Position numbers and translations under genes: made by a program
Source: Acinetobacter baylyi DSM 14961 = CIP 107474
GTDB taxonomy: Bacteria; Pseudomonadota; Gammaproteobacteria; Pseudomonadales; Moraxellaceae
Reading direction: 5' to 3'
DNA: 64,000 nucleotides
Assembly (NCBI RefSeq): GCF_000368685.1
Contig: NZ_KB849628.1
Coordinates: forward strand, 855,697-919,696
Shown here: piece after piece, positions 38,711 to 48,632 of the stretch
Layout: each line of letters begins with the position of its first letter
How positions within the stretch are numbered: position 1 is the first letter of the stretch
The notes under the pieces: generated by a model
What the model saw: the letters and a program-made list of their open reading frames with translations, nothing else
What the model was told of the DNA's origin: nothing
Database searches by the model: none

Positions 38711-39712
38711 ATGCGTTTTGCACAGTTAAAAATCGGGGTACTTGCTGCACTTATTTCTGTATCGTCATTTGCAGCGAAAGATTTTCTAAATGTTTCATAC
38801 GATCCAACACGTGAACTCTATGAAAACTTTAATAAGGAGTTTGGTGCATACTGGAAACAGCGTACAGGGCAAGATATCAATTTTAAACAATCGCACGGCG
38901 GATCAGGCAAACAAGCTCGCGCTGTGATTGATGGTTTACAGGCAGATGTAGTGACTTTGGCATTGGCTGCTGATATTGATGAAATTGCAGACAAAGCGAA
39001 ATTATTGCCTGCAGATTGGCAAAAACGCTTTCCACAAAACTCAACACCTTATACGTCTACCATTGTTTTCCTAGTGCGTAAAGATAATCCAAAAGGAATC
39101 AAGGATTGGGGTGATATTGTTAAACCAGGCGTTGAAATCATTACCCCTAACCCAAAAACCTCTGGCGGTGCACGCTGGAATTATTTAGCAGCATGGGCTT
39201 GGGCAAAACATAAATATGGCTCAGATGCCAAAGCGCGTGATTTTGTTCGTCAAATCTATAAACAAACAAAAGTACTTGATTCTGGTGCACGCGGTGCGAC
39301 AACCACATTTGCAGAACGTGGAATTGGTGATGTATTGCTTGCTTGGGAAAATGAAGCCTATCTGGCTGTTCGTGAACAACCTGGCAAATTTGAAATTATT
39401 ACCCCATCACTTTCGATTCTGGCAGAGCCTCCTGTCGCAGTGGTCGATAAAAATGTGAAAAAGGATGGCAATGAGAATCTGGCAAAGGCCTATCTGAACT
39501 TTCTTTATTCTCCTAAAGGGCAAGATATTGCAGCCAAAAACTTCTATCGTCCTCGAAATGCTGAAATCTTGAAACGTTATAGCACGACATTCAAACCACT
39601 CAAATTGGTGACAATTGATAAAGAGTTTGGTGGCTGGAAAAAAGTTCAAAAAGAACATTTCAGCAATGGCGGTGTATTTGACCAGATCGTTAAAGAAAAC
39701 AGCGCAAAATAA
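38711..39712 (+). CDS. sbp: Periplasmic sulfate-binding protein
   Basis: Substrate-binding subunit of the sulfate/thiosulfate ABC importer. 333 aa from ATG 38711, which follows AAGGA and starts the signal peptide ([16 protein letters not shown]..., cleaved near SSFA). An upstream in-frame start at 38681 lacks this logic. Family motifs: [35 protein letters not shown] (key SGKQARAV), [33 protein letters not shown]. First gene of sbp-hydrolase-cysT-cysW-cysA-cysB-like. Confidence 0.95.
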   Translation: MRFAQLKIGVLAALISVSSFAAKDFLNVSYDPTRELYENFNKEFGAYWKQRTGQDINFKQSHGGSGKQARAVIDGLQADVVTLALAADIDEIADKAKLLPADWQKRFPQNSTPYTSTIVFLVRKDNPKGIKDWGDIVKPGVEIITPNPKTSGGARWNYLAAWAWAKHKYGSDAKARDFVRQIYKQTKVLDSGARGATTTFAERGIGDVLLAWENEAYLAVREQPGKFEIITPSLSILAEPPVAVVDKNVKKDGNENLAKAYLNFLYSPKGQDIAAKNFYRPRNAEILKRYSTTFKPLKLVTIDKEFGGWKKVQKEHFSNGGVFDQIVKENSAK

Positions 39713-39738
39713 TCGTTAGCGCACTAGGGAGTATTGAC

Positions 39739-40344
39739 ATGACGCATACTGTAATTGTTCCAGGTGTCGGCGGAAGTGAACAGCATCATTGGCAATCATG
39801 GTTACAACGTCAGCTAAGTTCATGCTCCCGTGTCGAACAAAATGATTGGAATTTACCTGTATTAAGCGACTGGGTAAGTCATTTGATTTCTCATGTGCAA
39901 CAGCTCGAACAACCTGTTCAGATTGTTGCTCACAGTTTTGGCTGCCTTACAACACTGGCAGCATTAGAGCAACACCCTCAATTAATCAATCAGGTCAAGC
40001 ATATTACTTTGGTCGCACCAGCCAATCCAGAACGTTTTGGCGAAGCTGGCTTTGCTCGCGACAGCCAGACAGATTACCGCGCGTATTTTCATCAATTAAA
40101 GCCAAGTATCAAAACACAGCTCATTATCAGTGAAAATGATCCCTGGCTCGATTTTGAAGAGGCCTTGCAGCTCGCAAAGTCTTGGCAAGTTAGAGCAACC
40201 AATCTAGGCAAAGTTGGCCATATCAATGTCGCTTCAGGCTTTGGCCCGTTTCCAGAAATTTTTGATTATATGCTACCCGACTGTAAATCTTCTATCTTGA
40301 TGCGAACTGGTTATTCTGAGCGAATGTTCAAGTTTGCACTTTAG
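39739..40344 (+). CDS. RBBP9/YdeN-type alpha/beta serine hydrolase
   Basis: 201-aa small alpha/beta hydrolase. VIVPGVGGSEQHHWQSWLQ at the N-terminus, nucleophile elbow AHSFG (about 65-69) with Ser67, Asp in ENDPWLDF, and catalytic His in VGHINVASGFGPFPE (about 166-180). No signal peptide, so cytosolic. Set between sbp and cysT in the sulfate operon, 26 bp after sbp and 80 bp before cysT, so cotranscription is likely. In this position it may hydrolyse a sulfur-containing or sulfate-ester compound, a guess from context only. Confidence 0.85.
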   Translation: MTHTVIVPGVGGSEQHHWQSWLQRQLSSCSRVEQNDWNLPVLSDWVSHLISHVQQLEQPVQIVAHSFGCLTTLAALEQHPQLINQVKHITLVAPANPERFGEAGFARDSQTDYRAYFHQLKPSIKTQLIISENDPWLDFEEALQLAKSWQVRATNLGKVGHINVASGFGPFPEIFDYMLPDCKSSILMRTGYSERMFKFAL

Positions 40345-40424
40345 TTTCAGTTCACATTATTTCGTTTTTATTCTATTGATTCGTTTGCTGCTTTTGGCAA
40401 ACACGCTCTCTTTTAGGAGTTATC

Positions 40425-41258
40425 ATGTCGCAGCGATCCCGAGTGCTGCCAGGTTTTGGTCTATCTTTAGGCTTTACCCTCGCGTATTTATCCCTGATCG
40501 TCTTGATTCCTTTATCAGCAGTTTTTATTAAATCCTTAGGGGTGGGCTGGGAAGGTCTTTGGGAGATCTTAAGTTCTCAACGAATTCTTAAATCGTTGCA
40601 ACTGAGTTTTACCACAGCGCTAATTGCAGCATTGATTAATGTTGTTTTTGGATTATTGCTGGCGTGGTGTCTGGTTCGTTACACCTTTCCAGGTAAACGT
40701 ATTGTTGATGCTTTGGTGGATCTACCATTTGCCTTACCCACTGCTGTGGCAGGTATTGCCCTGACCTCACTCTATGCATCGACAGGATGGATTGGTCAAT
40801 ACCTCGAACCTTTGGGTATTAAAGTGGCTTATACCCCGCTTGGGATTACGCTGGCCTTAATTTTTATTGGACTACCTTTTGTGGTTCGAACTGTTCAGCC
40901 TGTTTTGAGTGATATTGAAACTGAACTTGAAGAAGCGGCTTCAGCACTTGGCGCAAATCGCTTTCAGATCGTTAGAAAAATCATTTTACCGATTCTGTTT
41001 CCAGCACTTCTAACAGGTTTTGCACTGGCATTTGCACGCGGTGTGGGTGAATATGGTTCAGTTATTTTTATTGCGGGCAACCAGCCATTCAAAACTGAAA
41101 TTGCACCGCTCATGATTATTTCGCGTTTAGAAGAATATGACTATGCCGCCGCAACGACCATTGCTGTCATTATGCTGGTGATTTCTTTTGTAATTCTACT
41201 TTTCATCAATTTATTGCAAGCATGGGCGAGCCGTCGCACAGGGAGAACGGTGAAATGA
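40425..41258 (+). CDS. cysT: Sulfate ABC transporter permease CysT
   Basis: 277-aa inner-membrane subunit with about six helices. The EAA loop that contacts CysA is [21 protein letters not shown] (key [12 protein letters not shown], about 170-181). [16 protein letters not shown] matches the CysT family. The stop overlaps the cysW start (ATGA). An AGGAG site precedes the ATG. Confidence 0.95.
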   Translation: MSQRSRVLPGFGLSLGFTLAYLSLIVLIPLSAVFIKSLGVGWEGLWEILSSQRILKSLQLSFTTALIAALINVVFGLLLAWCLVRYTFPGKRIVDALVDLPFALPTAVAGIALTSLYASTGWIGQYLEPLGIKVAYTPLGITLALIFIGLPFVVRTVQPVLSDIETELEEAASALGANRFQIVRKIILPILFPALLTGFALAFARGVGEYGSVIFIAGNQPFKTEIAPLMIISRLEEYDYAAATTIAVIMLVISFVILLFINLLQAWASRRTGRTVK

Positions 41259-42145
41259 GCTTAATTACCCATAACAGTGAATTAGCTGAAAAGTTACAAA
41301 GTCGAGATGCGACACGTGAGCCAACTTGGGTGAGATACCTTTTACTCACCATTGCACTGCTTTTCTTTTTGAGCTGCCTCATTCTGCCTTTAGTGTTGGT
41401 CTTTGTAGAAGCATTTAGACAAGGTATTGATGTTTATATTAATGCATTAACTAACTCAGATACGTTATCAGCTGTAAAACTTACACTACTTACCGCCGTT
41501 ATTGCAGTACCACTTAACGTCGTATTTGGAGTTGCAGCAGCCTGGGCAGTTGCCAAGTTTCAGTTCCGTGGTAAATCTTTTCTGACCACGCTGATTGATT
41601 TGCCATTTTCAGTTTCACCTGTCATCGCAGGTTTAATGTTAGTGCTGATTTTTGGTATGCAAGGTTGGTTTGGTCCATGGTTGATGGATCATGACATTAA
41701 GATTTTATACGCCGTACCTGCGATTGTAATTGCAACCATTTTTATTACCGTACCTTTTGTGGCACGTGAGTTGATTCCGCTCATGGAAGCGCAAGGAATT
41801 GAAGAAGAAGAAGCTGCTATTGTATTGGGTGCTTCTGGATGGCAAACCTTTTGGAAGGTTACCTTACCCAATATTAAATGGGGATTGATTTATGGCGTGA
41901 TTCTATGTAATGCACGTGCCATGGGTGAGTTTGGCGCAGTTTCGGTGGTATCAGGTCATATTCGTGGTGAAACCAATACTTTACCACTGCATGTCGAGAT
42001 TCTGTATAACGAATACACGTTTAGCGCCGCCTTTGCAGTATCTTCCCTTCTGGCTTTACTGGCAATTGTAACGTTGATCTTGAAAACATGGGTCGAAGCG
42101 CGCCAAGAAAAACAGAATAAACATCAGAATTCAACCACATCTTAA
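41255..42145 (+). CDS. cysW: Sulfate ABC transporter permease CysW
   Basis: 296-aa second permease, six predicted helices. EAA loop [20 protein letters not shown] near 190, [15 protein letters not shown] typical of CysW. ATG 41255 overlaps the cysT stop by 4 bp, preferred over an in-frame start 33 bp earlier inside cysT. Ends 9 bp before cysA. Confidence 0.95.
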   Translation: MSLITHNSELAEKLQSRDATREPTWVRYLLLTIALLFFLSCLILPLVLVFVEAFRQGIDVYINALTNSDTLSAVKLTLLTAVIAVPLNVVFGVAAAWAVAKFQFRGKSFLTTLIDLPFSVSPVIAGLMLVLIFGMQGWFGPWLMDHDIKILYAVPAIVIATIFITVPFVARELIPLMEAQGIEEEEAAIVLGASGWQTFWKVTLPNIKWGLIYGVILCNARAMGEFGAVSVVSGHIRGETNTLPLHVEILYNEYTFSAAFAVSSLLALLAIVTLILKTWVEARQEKQNKHQNSTTS

Positions 42146-42154
42146 GGAATAGCC

Positions 42155-43216
42155 ATGAGTATTCAAGTTAAAAATATTGAAAAACATTTTGGTGCATTCC
42201 ATGCACTTAAGAATATTTCTCTGGACTTTCCAGAGGGTCAACTGGTTGCGCTTTTAGGGCCATCTGGATGTGGTAAAACCACCTTATTAAGAATCATTGC
42301 TGGACTTGAATCGGCCGATGAGGGAAAAATTTTACTCGAAGGTGCTGATGCAACCAATATTCATGTGCGTGAGCGTCAGGTCGGTTTTGTTTTTCAACAT
42401 TATGCACTGTTTCGTCATATGTCTGTATTTGACAACATTGCATTTGGTTTGCGTGTTCGACCGCGCAGCACTCGTCCTTCTGAAGCTGAAATCAAAAAAC
42501 GTGTCACTCGCCTACTCGATCTGGTTCAGCTGGGTTTCCTCGCTGATCGCTATCCGTCACAGCTTTCTGGAGGACAACGTCAGCGTATCGCATTAGCACG
42601 TGCATTGGCCGTTGAACCACGTGTTTTATTGCTGGATGAACCCTTTGGTGCGCTTGATGCAAAAGTTCGTAAGGAATTGCGTCGCTGGTTACGTACATTG
42701 CATGATGAACTACACATTACCTCAATTTTTGTCACCCATGATCAGGAAGAAGCACTCGAAGTCGCAGACCAGATTATTGTGATGAATAAAGGTAATGTTG
42801 AACAAATCGGCTCTCCACGCGAAGTTTATGAAAAACCTGCAACGCCTTTCGTATTTGACTTTTTAGGTCAGGCCAACCGTTTTGATGGTCAATATCATGA
42901 AAACAAAGTTGAATTAGGGGAAGATCAGATTATTTTACCGAATGTATCTGAAGTACCTCATGGTAAAGTGATTGCCTTTGCTCGACCAGATGAATTACAC
43001 ATTCATGCACAACCCCAAGACAATACTATTCAGGCGACCTTCCTGCGTGAAGTCTGGATTGCAGGTAAAGTTGTAGCTGAATTACAGGATCGAAACGGAA
43101 GACTCATTGAGATTGCACTTTCTCCAGACGAAGCCAGATTACACCTATTTAGACCTAATCAAACGGTATGGATTAGTGTTTCACAGCTTCATCTTTTTGC
43201 AGATCATGTTGCCTAA
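42155..43216 (+). CDS. cysA: Sulfate ABC transporter ATPase CysA
   Basis: 353-aa ATPase that drives sulfate/thiosulfate import. Walker [13 protein letters not shown] (about 34-45), Q-loop [11 protein letters not shown] signature [15 protein letters not shown] (about 134-148), Walker [14 protein letters not shown]-loop THDQEEA, and a C-terminal TOBE-like domain from about 270. Followed by a GC-rich hairpin and the regulator. Confidence 0.96.
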   Translation: MSIQVKNIEKHFGAFHALKNISLDFPEGQLVALLGPSGCGKTTLLRIIAGLESADEGKILLEGADATNIHVRERQVGFVFQHYALFRHMSVFDNIAFGLRVRPRSTRPSEAEIKKRVTRLLDLVQLGFLADRYPSQLSGGQRQRIALARALAVEPRVLLLDEPFGALDAKVRKELRRWLRTLHDELHITSIFVTHDQEEALEVADQIIVMNKGNVEQIGSPREVYEKPATPFVFDFLGQANRFDGQYHENKVELGEDQIILPNVSEVPHGKVIAFARPDELHIHAQPQDNTIQATFLREVWIAGKVVAELQDRNGRLIEIALSPDEARLHLFRPNQTVWISVSQLHLFADHVA

Positions 43217-43224
43217 ATAAATTT

Positions 43225-43245
43225 GATGGGGTAATGAACCCCATC
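43225..43245 (+). other. GC-rich hairpin between cysA and the regulator gene
   Basis: GATGGGG (43225-43231) and CCCCATC (43239-43245), 7-nt loop, no T run. It could stabilise the upstream mRNA end or reduce read-through into the regulator gene rather than terminate fully. Confidence 0.5.
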
Positions 43246-43268
43246 CTCGTTGAGAGGATAAAGAGAAT

Positions 43269-44192
43269 ATGAATTTTCAACAGCTTAGAATTATTCGGGA
43301 AACCGTTCGTCAAAACTTTAATCTGACCGAGGCATCTGCTGCGTTATATACGTCTCAGTCTGGGGTAAGTAAACACATTAAAGACTTAGAAGATGAACTA
43401 GGTGTACAACTGTTCATCAGAAAAGGCAAACGCTTACTTGGCCTGACCGAACCTGGACAATCCTTGCTGGGGATTGTAGAGCGTATGCTGGTCGATGCAG
43501 AAAATATCAAACGTTTGGCTGATGATTTTAATAAAGTCGATGAAGGTACTCTTACTATCGCCACTACACATACTCAAGCACGCTATGTCCTTCCGCCTAT
43601 TGTCAATCAGTTTAAAAAACTGTTTCCCAAAGTTCATCTAATTTTGCAGCAGGCCAGCCCTACCGAAATTTCAGAGATGCTGTTACAGGGGGAAGCAGAT
43701 ATTGGAATTGCAACTGAATCTCTTACTACAGAAGAAAATTTGGCAAGCATTCCTTATTATCAGTGGGAACACAGTATTATTACCCCACAAAATCATCCCC
43801 TTACCCAAGTGCCTGAAATTACCTTAGAAACATTGGCGCATTATCCAATCATTACCTATCATGGCGGCTTTACAGGTCGTTCTAAAATTGACAAAGCATT
43901 TGATGATGCAGGCATTGATGTTGATATTGTCATGTCTGCACTTGATGCGGATGTGATCAAAACCTATGTAGAGCTAAATATGGGGGTGGGTATTGTCAAT
44001 GATGTGGCTTACGACAAAGAACGGGATTATCGTCTCAATCAAATCAAGACAGGTATCTTTGGTCTAAATACCACTTGGATTGCTGTGCGCAAAGGACATC
44101 TTTTGCGTGGATATGGCTATGAGTTCATTTCTCTATGCTCACCTGAAGCCAATATTAAAGAGCTTAAAAAAATTGCCTACCCTGAAGATTAA
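43269..44192 (+). CDS. cysB: LysR-type regulator of the CysB/Cbl family
   Basis: 307 aa. N-terminal winged-helix (about 1-60: MNFQQLRIIRETVR, LTEASAALYTSQSGVSKHIKDLE), then an effector domain (about 90-307) with TTHTQARYVLPPIV, which binds N-acetylserine or sulfate/APS in the CysB family, and YHGGFTGRSKIDKAF. It follows cysA by 52 bp on the same strand, so it may be self-controlled with the importer. Whether it is CysB proper or the Cbl paralogue cannot be settled here. Confidence 0.92.
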   Translation: MNFQQLRIIRETVRQNFNLTEASAALYTSQSGVSKHIKDLEDELGVQLFIRKGKRLLGLTEPGQSLLGIVERMLVDAENIKRLADDFNKVDEGTLTIATTHTQARYVLPPIVNQFKKLFPKVHLILQQASPTEISEMLLQGEADIGIATESLTTEENLASIPYYQWEHSIITPQNHPLTQVPEITLETLAHYPIITYHGGFTGRSKIDKAFDDAGIDVDIVMSALDADVIKTYVELNMGVGIVNDVAYDKERDYRLNQIKTGIFGLNTTWIAVRKGHLLRGYGYEFISLCSPEANIKELKKIAYPED

Positions 44193-44210
44193 GCAAAACA
44201 ATAAGCCATA

Positions 44211-44238
44211 AAAAACGGGATTGAAATCCCGTTTTTTT
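44211..44238. terminator. Bidirectional terminator
   Basis: ACGGGAT (44215-44221) and ATCCCGT (44226-44232) with A run before and T run after. Serves the regulator gene and, on the minus strand, the barrel gene. Confidence 0.9.
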
Positions 44239-44251
44239 ATTTGGATGGATC

Positions 44252-44992
44252 TTACCAGTAGAAGTTTACACCTACTTTACCTACTGGTAACCATTTATAT
44301 TTGTCATCGTTACGGATCTTTTGAGCATCTGCATTTGCAGAATCCTGAGCGCTTGGTGCATTAGGATCTAAAGCTGTTAAACCAGTCGCTTGAAGACTTA
44401 CGTTTGGATTACCAGTATAGTAAGCACCGATTTCACCAAATAGACCCCAATTTTTATTGATCTTAGGTGCGAAGCCGAAACCTACATATGGTGCAATTTT
44501 ATTGCTGTAATCAAGTTTACCATTTACTTCACCAGGTCCTTGATAACGCCAACCATCAATTGTCACTGTATCATTCGCCGAACCAGCACGTGCTTTTAGG
44601 CCATAATCATTGTCAAGATAACCTACACCAGCTGCCATGTACAAACCCTGAGCCCAACGGTTATCACTCGCACCCCAAGGACGAAGTTCGGCATTTAAGT
44701 AGACATTTTTGTTATCCATGTCAAGATCATATTTTGATCCATTGACTTTTACATCATCAGACCAAGAAATGTCACCGCCATTATAACCAAGTGCCAAACC
44801 TACATAAGGGTTTGCTTGCCATAACAGTGCGCCACCATAACCTGTTGTACCTACTTCAGCACGAACACCTACTGGTGCTAACTGATGCGCATCAAATGCA
44901 TAACTATCATGTACGACTGCATCGTCAGCCATTGCTACACCAGCGACTGCACTTAGGGCGCCAGCAACTGCTAAAACTTTTAATACTTTCAT
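44252..44992 (-). CDS. Outer-membrane beta-barrel protein (OmpW-like)
   Basis: 246-aa barrel. ATG 44992 has GAGGAG about 7 nt upstream and starts the signal peptide MKVLKVLAVAGALSAVAGVAMA; a longer frame to 45061 lacks this. The mature part alternates hydrophobic and polar residues with aromatic belts (e.g. NPYVGLALGYNGGD, NKIAPYVGFGFAP, NWGLFGEIGAYY) and ends in ...VGVNFYW, with a terminal aromatic residue as in proteins folded by BAM. About eight strands by eye. Ligand or transport role not known. Confidence 0.82.
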   Translation of the reverse strand: MKVLKVLAVAGALSAVAGVAMADDAVVHDSYAFDAHQLAPVGVRAEVGTTGYGGALLWQANPYVGLALGYNGGDISWSDDVKVNGSKYDLDMDNKNVYLNAELRPWGASDNRWAQGLYMAAGVGYLDNDYGLKARAGSANDTVTIDGWRYQGPGEVNGKLDYSNKIAPYVGFGFAPKINKNWGLFGEIGAYYTGNPNVSLQATGLTALDPNAPSAQDSANADAQKIRNDDKYKWLPVGKVGVNFYW

Positions 44993-45298
44993 CTGTATCT
45001 CCTCAAAAAATAGAGTAAGGTTTGTTTTAATAAATCTGAGAGTTCTTATCTGTAAACTCATAGTATTAGAAACTATGATTTCTTTTTATACAAAAATTGC
45101 ATAATTTCTGTTAAGTTTTGATACAAATTCTGTTTTATATTGTTTTTAAATCATTTTTGATGATTTCAAATCATCATTTCTAAATAACTGGATAAAGCAA
45201 GACGCGTCGCATATTTTTTAACCACGATATCCGCTTATTCCAAGATTCTTACATTGATTTAGTGTAAAATCGTTAAAATTTTTTTTGGAAGGACAACT

Positions 45299-46120
45299 AT
45301 GTCTCAGCTCTCAACCATCATTGAGCAAGCGTTTGAAAATCGCGCAAACTTTACAGCTGCTGATTGCCCTGCAGATATCCGTCAAGCTGTTGAAGAAGCG
45401 TTGTCTGGTTTAGATAATGGTACTTTACGTGTCGCTGAAAAAATTGATGGTGAATGGATTGTTCACCAATGGTTAAAAAAAGCTGTTCTTTTATCGTTTA
45501 AACTCAATGACAATAAACCAATTGAGTCAGGCGACTTAGCTTTTTATGACAAAGTAGATACCAAATTTGCAGGCTGGACTGAAGAACAATTCAAAGAAGC
45601 AGGTGTTCGAGTTGTTCCACCTGCGGTTGCACGTCGTGGTAGCTATCAGGCAAAAAATGTGGTGTTAATGCCTTCATATGTCAATATTGGTGCATATGTT
45701 GACGAAAACACAATGGTTGATACTTGGGCAACTGTTGGCTCATGTGCGCAAATTGGTAAGAATGTACACTTGTCTGGTGGTGTGGGTATTGGCGGTGTAC
45801 TTGAGCCACTTCAAGCCAACCCAACTATCATCGAAGATAACTGTTTCATCGGTGCACGTTCTGAAATCGTTGAAGGCGTGATTGTTGAAGAAGGTGCCGT
45901 GATTTCAATGGGCGTTTATATTGGTCAATCGACTCGTATTTATGACCGTGAAACTGGTGAAATCCATTATGGTCGCGTTCCTGCGGGTTCAGTGGTTGTA
46001 CCAGGCAGCTTACCATCTAAAGATGGTAAATATAGCTTGTACGCTGCTATTATTGTGAAGAAAGTGGATGCGCAAACACGTGCTAAAACCAGCTTGAACG
46101 ATTTGCTTCGCGCTGATTAA
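45299..46120 (+). CDS. dapD: Tetrahydrodipicolinate N-succinyltransferase
   Basis: Lysine/diaminopimelate synthesis: succinylates tetrahydrodipicolinate with succinyl-CoA. 273 aa, close to E. coli's 274. N-terminal helical domain (about 1-95), then left-handed beta-helix repeats: [24 protein letters not shown] (key part [13 protein letters not shown]), [26 protein letters not shown]. Single gene with GGAAGGAC before the ATG and its own terminator. Confidence 0.97.
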   Translation: MSQLSTIIEQAFENRANFTAADCPADIRQAVEEALSGLDNGTLRVAEKIDGEWIVHQWLKKAVLLSFKLNDNKPIESGDLAFYDKVDTKFAGWTEEQFKEAGVRVVPPAVARRGSYQAKNVVLMPSYVNIGAYVDENTMVDTWATVGSCAQIGKNVHLSGGVGIGGVLEPLQANPTIIEDNCFIGARSEIVEGVIVEEGAVISMGVYIGQSTRIYDRETGEIHYGRVPAGSVVVPGSLPSKDGKYSLYAAIIVKKVDAQTRAKTSLNDLLRAD

Positions 46121-46154
46121 TTCCATTTATTTGCGAAGCTTTAGTCGCTTCTCG

Positions 46155-46190
46155 TCTCTACGCTCAGTCATGGTCGTAGAGATTTTTGTT
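46155..46190 (+). terminator. Terminator of dapD
   Basis: TCTCTACG (46155-46162) and CGTAGAGA (46175-46182) with a 12-nt loop, then a T-rich tail. Confidence 0.85.
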
Positions 46191-46212
46191 TTCTAATCTT
46201 GGTAATTCTGCA

Positions 46213-46923
46213 ATGACTTCTTTACGTTCAACGACAATTCCTGTATCAGACCCTGCGGCGGGATTACGTATTACAGAAATTTTCTACTCTTTACAAGGAG
46301 AAGCCAATGCTGCAGGTTTACCAACCGTTTTTATTCGTCTCACGGGTTGCCCTTTACGCTGCACTTATTGTGATACGACCTACTCGTTTGAAGGTGGTGA
46401 ACGTCTCTCGTTAGATGAAATCATTAACACTGCTTTATCTTATAAAACACCTTACATTTGTGTGACTGGTGGTGAACCTCTGGCACAACCCAATTGTCTG
46501 ATTTTGCTTTCTCGTTTAAGCGATTTAGGATGTCAGGTATCATTGGAAACCAGCGGTACACTTGATGTTTCAAAAGTAGATCCGCGTGTATCTAAAGTAC
46601 TGGATTTAAAAACACCTACGTCTGGTGAAGAAAAGCGTAATCTACTGAGTAATCTAGATTATTTGACTCAACATGATCAAATCAAATTTGTGATTTGTAA
46701 TCATGAAGACTATATATGGTCTAAGCAGCAAGTTGTAGAATATCAACTTGAAAAGAAAGTGAGCACTGTATGGTTCTCACCTGCATTTGCGGTAGAAAAA
46801 GGTGCTGTGAAACTACCTCAACTTGCGCGTGATTTAGCGCAATGGATTTTAGACGACCACCTCCCAGTTCGTTTTCAGTTACAACTCCATAAACTTTTAT
46901 GGAATGATGAAACAGGTCGTTAA
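46213..46923 (+). CDS. queE: 7-carboxy-7-deazaguanine synthase
   Basis: Radical-SAM enzyme of queuosine/preQ0 synthesis. 236 aa from ATG 46213 (a TTG nine codons earlier is open but lies inside the dapD terminator tail). CPLRCTYCDTTYSF carries the CxxxCxxC cluster ligands (about 46-59), then CVTGGEPLAQPN. Followed 27 bp later by queC, the next pathway step. Confidence 0.95.
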   Translation: MTSLRSTTIPVSDPAAGLRITEIFYSLQGEANAAGLPTVFIRLTGCPLRCTYCDTTYSFEGGERLSLDEIINTALSYKTPYICVTGGEPLAQPNCLILLSRLSDLGCQVSLETSGTLDVSKVDPRVSKVLDLKTPTSGEEKRNLLSNLDYLTQHDQIKFVICNHEDYIWSKQQVVEYQLEKKVSTVWFSPAFAVEKGAVKLPQLARDLAQWILDDHLPVRFQLQLHKLLWNDETGR

Positions 46924-46950
46924 ATTATTTTTATGAATGGAGAATTTGGT

Positions 46951-47622
46951 ATGCGTCCTCGTGCCATTGTTTTATTGTCAGGCGGCCTAGACTCAACTAC
47001 CTGTTTAGCTTGGGCACAAGCACGCTATGAATGCATGGCTTTAAGCTTTATGTATGGTCAGCGCTCTACCACCGAGCTTGATGCGGCTAAAGCCATTGCT
47101 CAAAATGCAGGTGTTGAACATCGAGTCATTAATATTGATTTGGCGAATCTTGGTGGCTCTGCACTCACAGATCATAATATTGACGTACCTGAGCAGCTAC
47201 AAGAAGGTATTCCAGTCACTTATGTACCTGCTCGAAACACGATATTTCTGTCATATGCACTTGCAGCAGCCGAAGTATTTGGTGCTGAAGCAATAGTGAT
47301 TGGCGTCAATGCTGTAGATTATTCGGGTTATCCAGACTGTCGTCCAGAATATATTCAAGCATTTACAAATATGGCACGCTTAGCTACAAAAGCAGGTGTT
47401 GAGGGAAAACCTCTTACATTTGAAACACCTTTGTTACATTTATCCAAAGCGAATATTATACGTTTAGGCATCGAACATGGCGTAGACTATAGTCAAACCG
47501 TTTCCTGCTACCAGGCAGATGCGCAAGGTCGTGCTTGTGGTAAATGTGACAGTTGCCGCTTACGTAAACAAGGTTTTATTGAAGCTGGTGTCACAGATCC
47601 AACACGCTACATACCGCAATAA
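46951..47622 (+). CDS. queC: 7-cyano-7-deazaguanine synthase
   Basis: ATP-dependent conversion of CDG to preQ0. 223 aa from ATG 46951, which has GGAG 8 nt upstream; an earlier ATG at 46933 would overlap this site. PP-loop [15 protein letters not shown] near the N-terminus, [15 protein letters not shown], and a C-terminal zinc site with Cys in TVSCYQAD and [10 protein letters not shown]. Operon with queE; queD and queF lie elsewhere. Confidence 0.96.
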   Translation: MRPRAIVLLSGGLDSTTCLAWAQARYECMALSFMYGQRSTTELDAAKAIAQNAGVEHRVINIDLANLGGSALTDHNIDVPEQLQEGIPVTYVPARNTIFLSYALAAAEVFGAEAIVIGVNAVDYSGYPDCRPEYIQAFTNMARLATKAGVEGKPLTFETPLLHLSKANIIRLGIEHGVDYSQTVSCYQADAQGRACGKCDSCRLRKQGFIEAGVTDPTRYIPQ

Positions 47623-47635
47623 CAAGGTACAATTT

Positions 47636-48046
47636 ATGAAATTTTTAAATAGCAAACTTCTTCTTTCTTCTGTATTTGCTTCGGCTGCTTTGTTTGCATC
47701 GGTAACCCATGCAGACGACAACAAGCTCCAGCAGGCTTATAAAAGCACCAATGTAAAAGGCGCTTTGATCAATCTGTGTAAAGATGAAACTGCAAAAGGC
47801 AATAAATTAAGCGCTGCTGAAGTAAGCAAATACTGTACATGTGCTGTTGAAGCAGACGGCAAGATGACAAATGCTCAAAAATGGGAAATTCAAAGTGCAA
47901 TCAATGCGAAGAAAAGCCCAAGCTCTCTCGCATTTGTACAACAGCAAAATAAAAACTTGCAGACATGTTTTGGTCCACAGCTTACAACCAAGCTGAAAAC
48001 GCTCAGTGAAGAAGCAATGAAAGCTGCGCCAGCTGCCAAGAACTAA
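47636..48046 (+). CDS. Secreted four-cysteine protein of unknown function
   Basis: 136 aa. Signal peptide (about 1-26, cut after THA), mature protein helical and Lys-rich. Four Cys: 48, 67, 69 and 111, including a CTC pair (67-69), so two disulphides or a redox/metal site are possible. Seen pattern LINLCKD...SKYCTCAVEAD...LQTCFG resembles small periplasmic proteins of Acinetobacter. The start is ATG 47636, 13 bp after queC; a longer frame is inside queC. Own terminator. Function not known. Confidence 0.8.
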   Translation: MKFLNSKLLLSSVFASAALFASVTHADDNKLQQAYKSTNVKGALINLCKDETAKGNKLSAAEVSKYCTCAVEADGKMTNAQKWEIQSAINAKKSPSSLAFVQQQNKNLQTCFGPQLTTKLKTLSEEAMKAAPAAKN

Positions 48047-48070
48047 ATTGATTTTGTAAATCACTAAACC

Positions 48071-48095
48071 AGCCACTTTATGTGGCTTGTTTTTT
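48071..48095 (+). terminator. Terminator before the peroxiredoxin gene
   Basis: AGCCAC (48071-48076) and GTGGCT (48082-48087) with a TTTAT loop, then TGTTTTTT. It sits only 13 nt before the peroxiredoxin start, so it may also affect that ribosome site. Confidence 0.75.
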
Positions 48096-48107
48096 ATGGA
48101 GATAGCA

Positions 48108-48569
48108 ATGAGCACTGAACATATTCAATTACCCGATCAAATTTTCCCAACCACACATGGTGAAATCAATTTATCTGAAATCAGCAAAGAATGGCTAATA
48201 CTATATTTTTATCCAAAGGACTCAACACCAGGCTGTACCACACAGGCAGTTGGTTTTTCTTGTCTAAAAGATCAATTTGATGCATTAAACGCAAAAATTA
48301 TTGGTGTATCTCGAGATTCTGTAAAAGCACACCAGAATTTTACTGAAAAGCAGGCGCTTAGCATTGATCTGATCAGTGATAAAGACGAAGTGCTTTGCCA
48401 GCATTTTGATGTGATTAAAGAAAAAAATATGTATGGAAAAAAAGTGATGGGCATTGAACGCTCAACGTTTATTTTCAAAGATAAACAATTGGTGAAAAGC
48501 TATCGAAAAGTTAAAGCTGCTGGTCATGCTGAACAAGTGCTAGAAGATTTAAAGGCCCTTCAGAATTAA
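48108..48569 (+). CDS. bcp: Peroxiredoxin of the BCP/PrxQ family
   Basis: Thiol peroxidase that reduces H2O2 and organic peroxides. 153 aa from ATG 48108, with GGAG 6 nt upstream. Peroxidatic Cys43 in STPGCTTQ. The usual resolving Cys five residues later is Val48 here; Cys52 lies nine residues after Cys43, so it would either resolve unusually or the enzyme works as a 1-Cys type. GIERSTFIFKDKQLV near the C-terminus is typical. Confidence 0.92.
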   Translation: MSTEHIQLPDQIFPTTHGEINLSEISKEWLILYFYPKDSTPGCTTQAVGFSCLKDQFDALNAKIIGVSRDSVKAHQNFTEKQALSIDLISDKDEVLCQHFDVIKEKNMYGKKVMGIERSTFIFKDKQLVKSYRKVKAAGHAEQVLEDLKALQN

Positions 48570-48596
48570 AGTTAATCTATTTTTCTGAAAGAATCT

Positions 48597-48628
48597 GGAC
48601 TTATCTTTTTTCGAATAAGTCCTTTTTT
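48597..48628. terminator. Terminator between bcp and yceI
   Basis: GGACTTAT (48597-48604) and ATAAGTCC (48615-48622), followed by six T. Mainly for the peroxiredoxin transcript. Confidence 0.85.
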
Positions 48629-48632
48629 CAGA

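Noticed and set aside
44993..45061. Longer N-terminus of the outer-membrane barrel protein
   Set aside because: GAGGAG before ATG 44992 and the classical signal peptide argue for the shorter form.
46121..46212. preQ1 riboswitch upstream of queE-queC
   Set aside because: The gap is only about 90 bp and is filled by the dapD terminator; no preQ1-type H-pseudoknot pattern seen.
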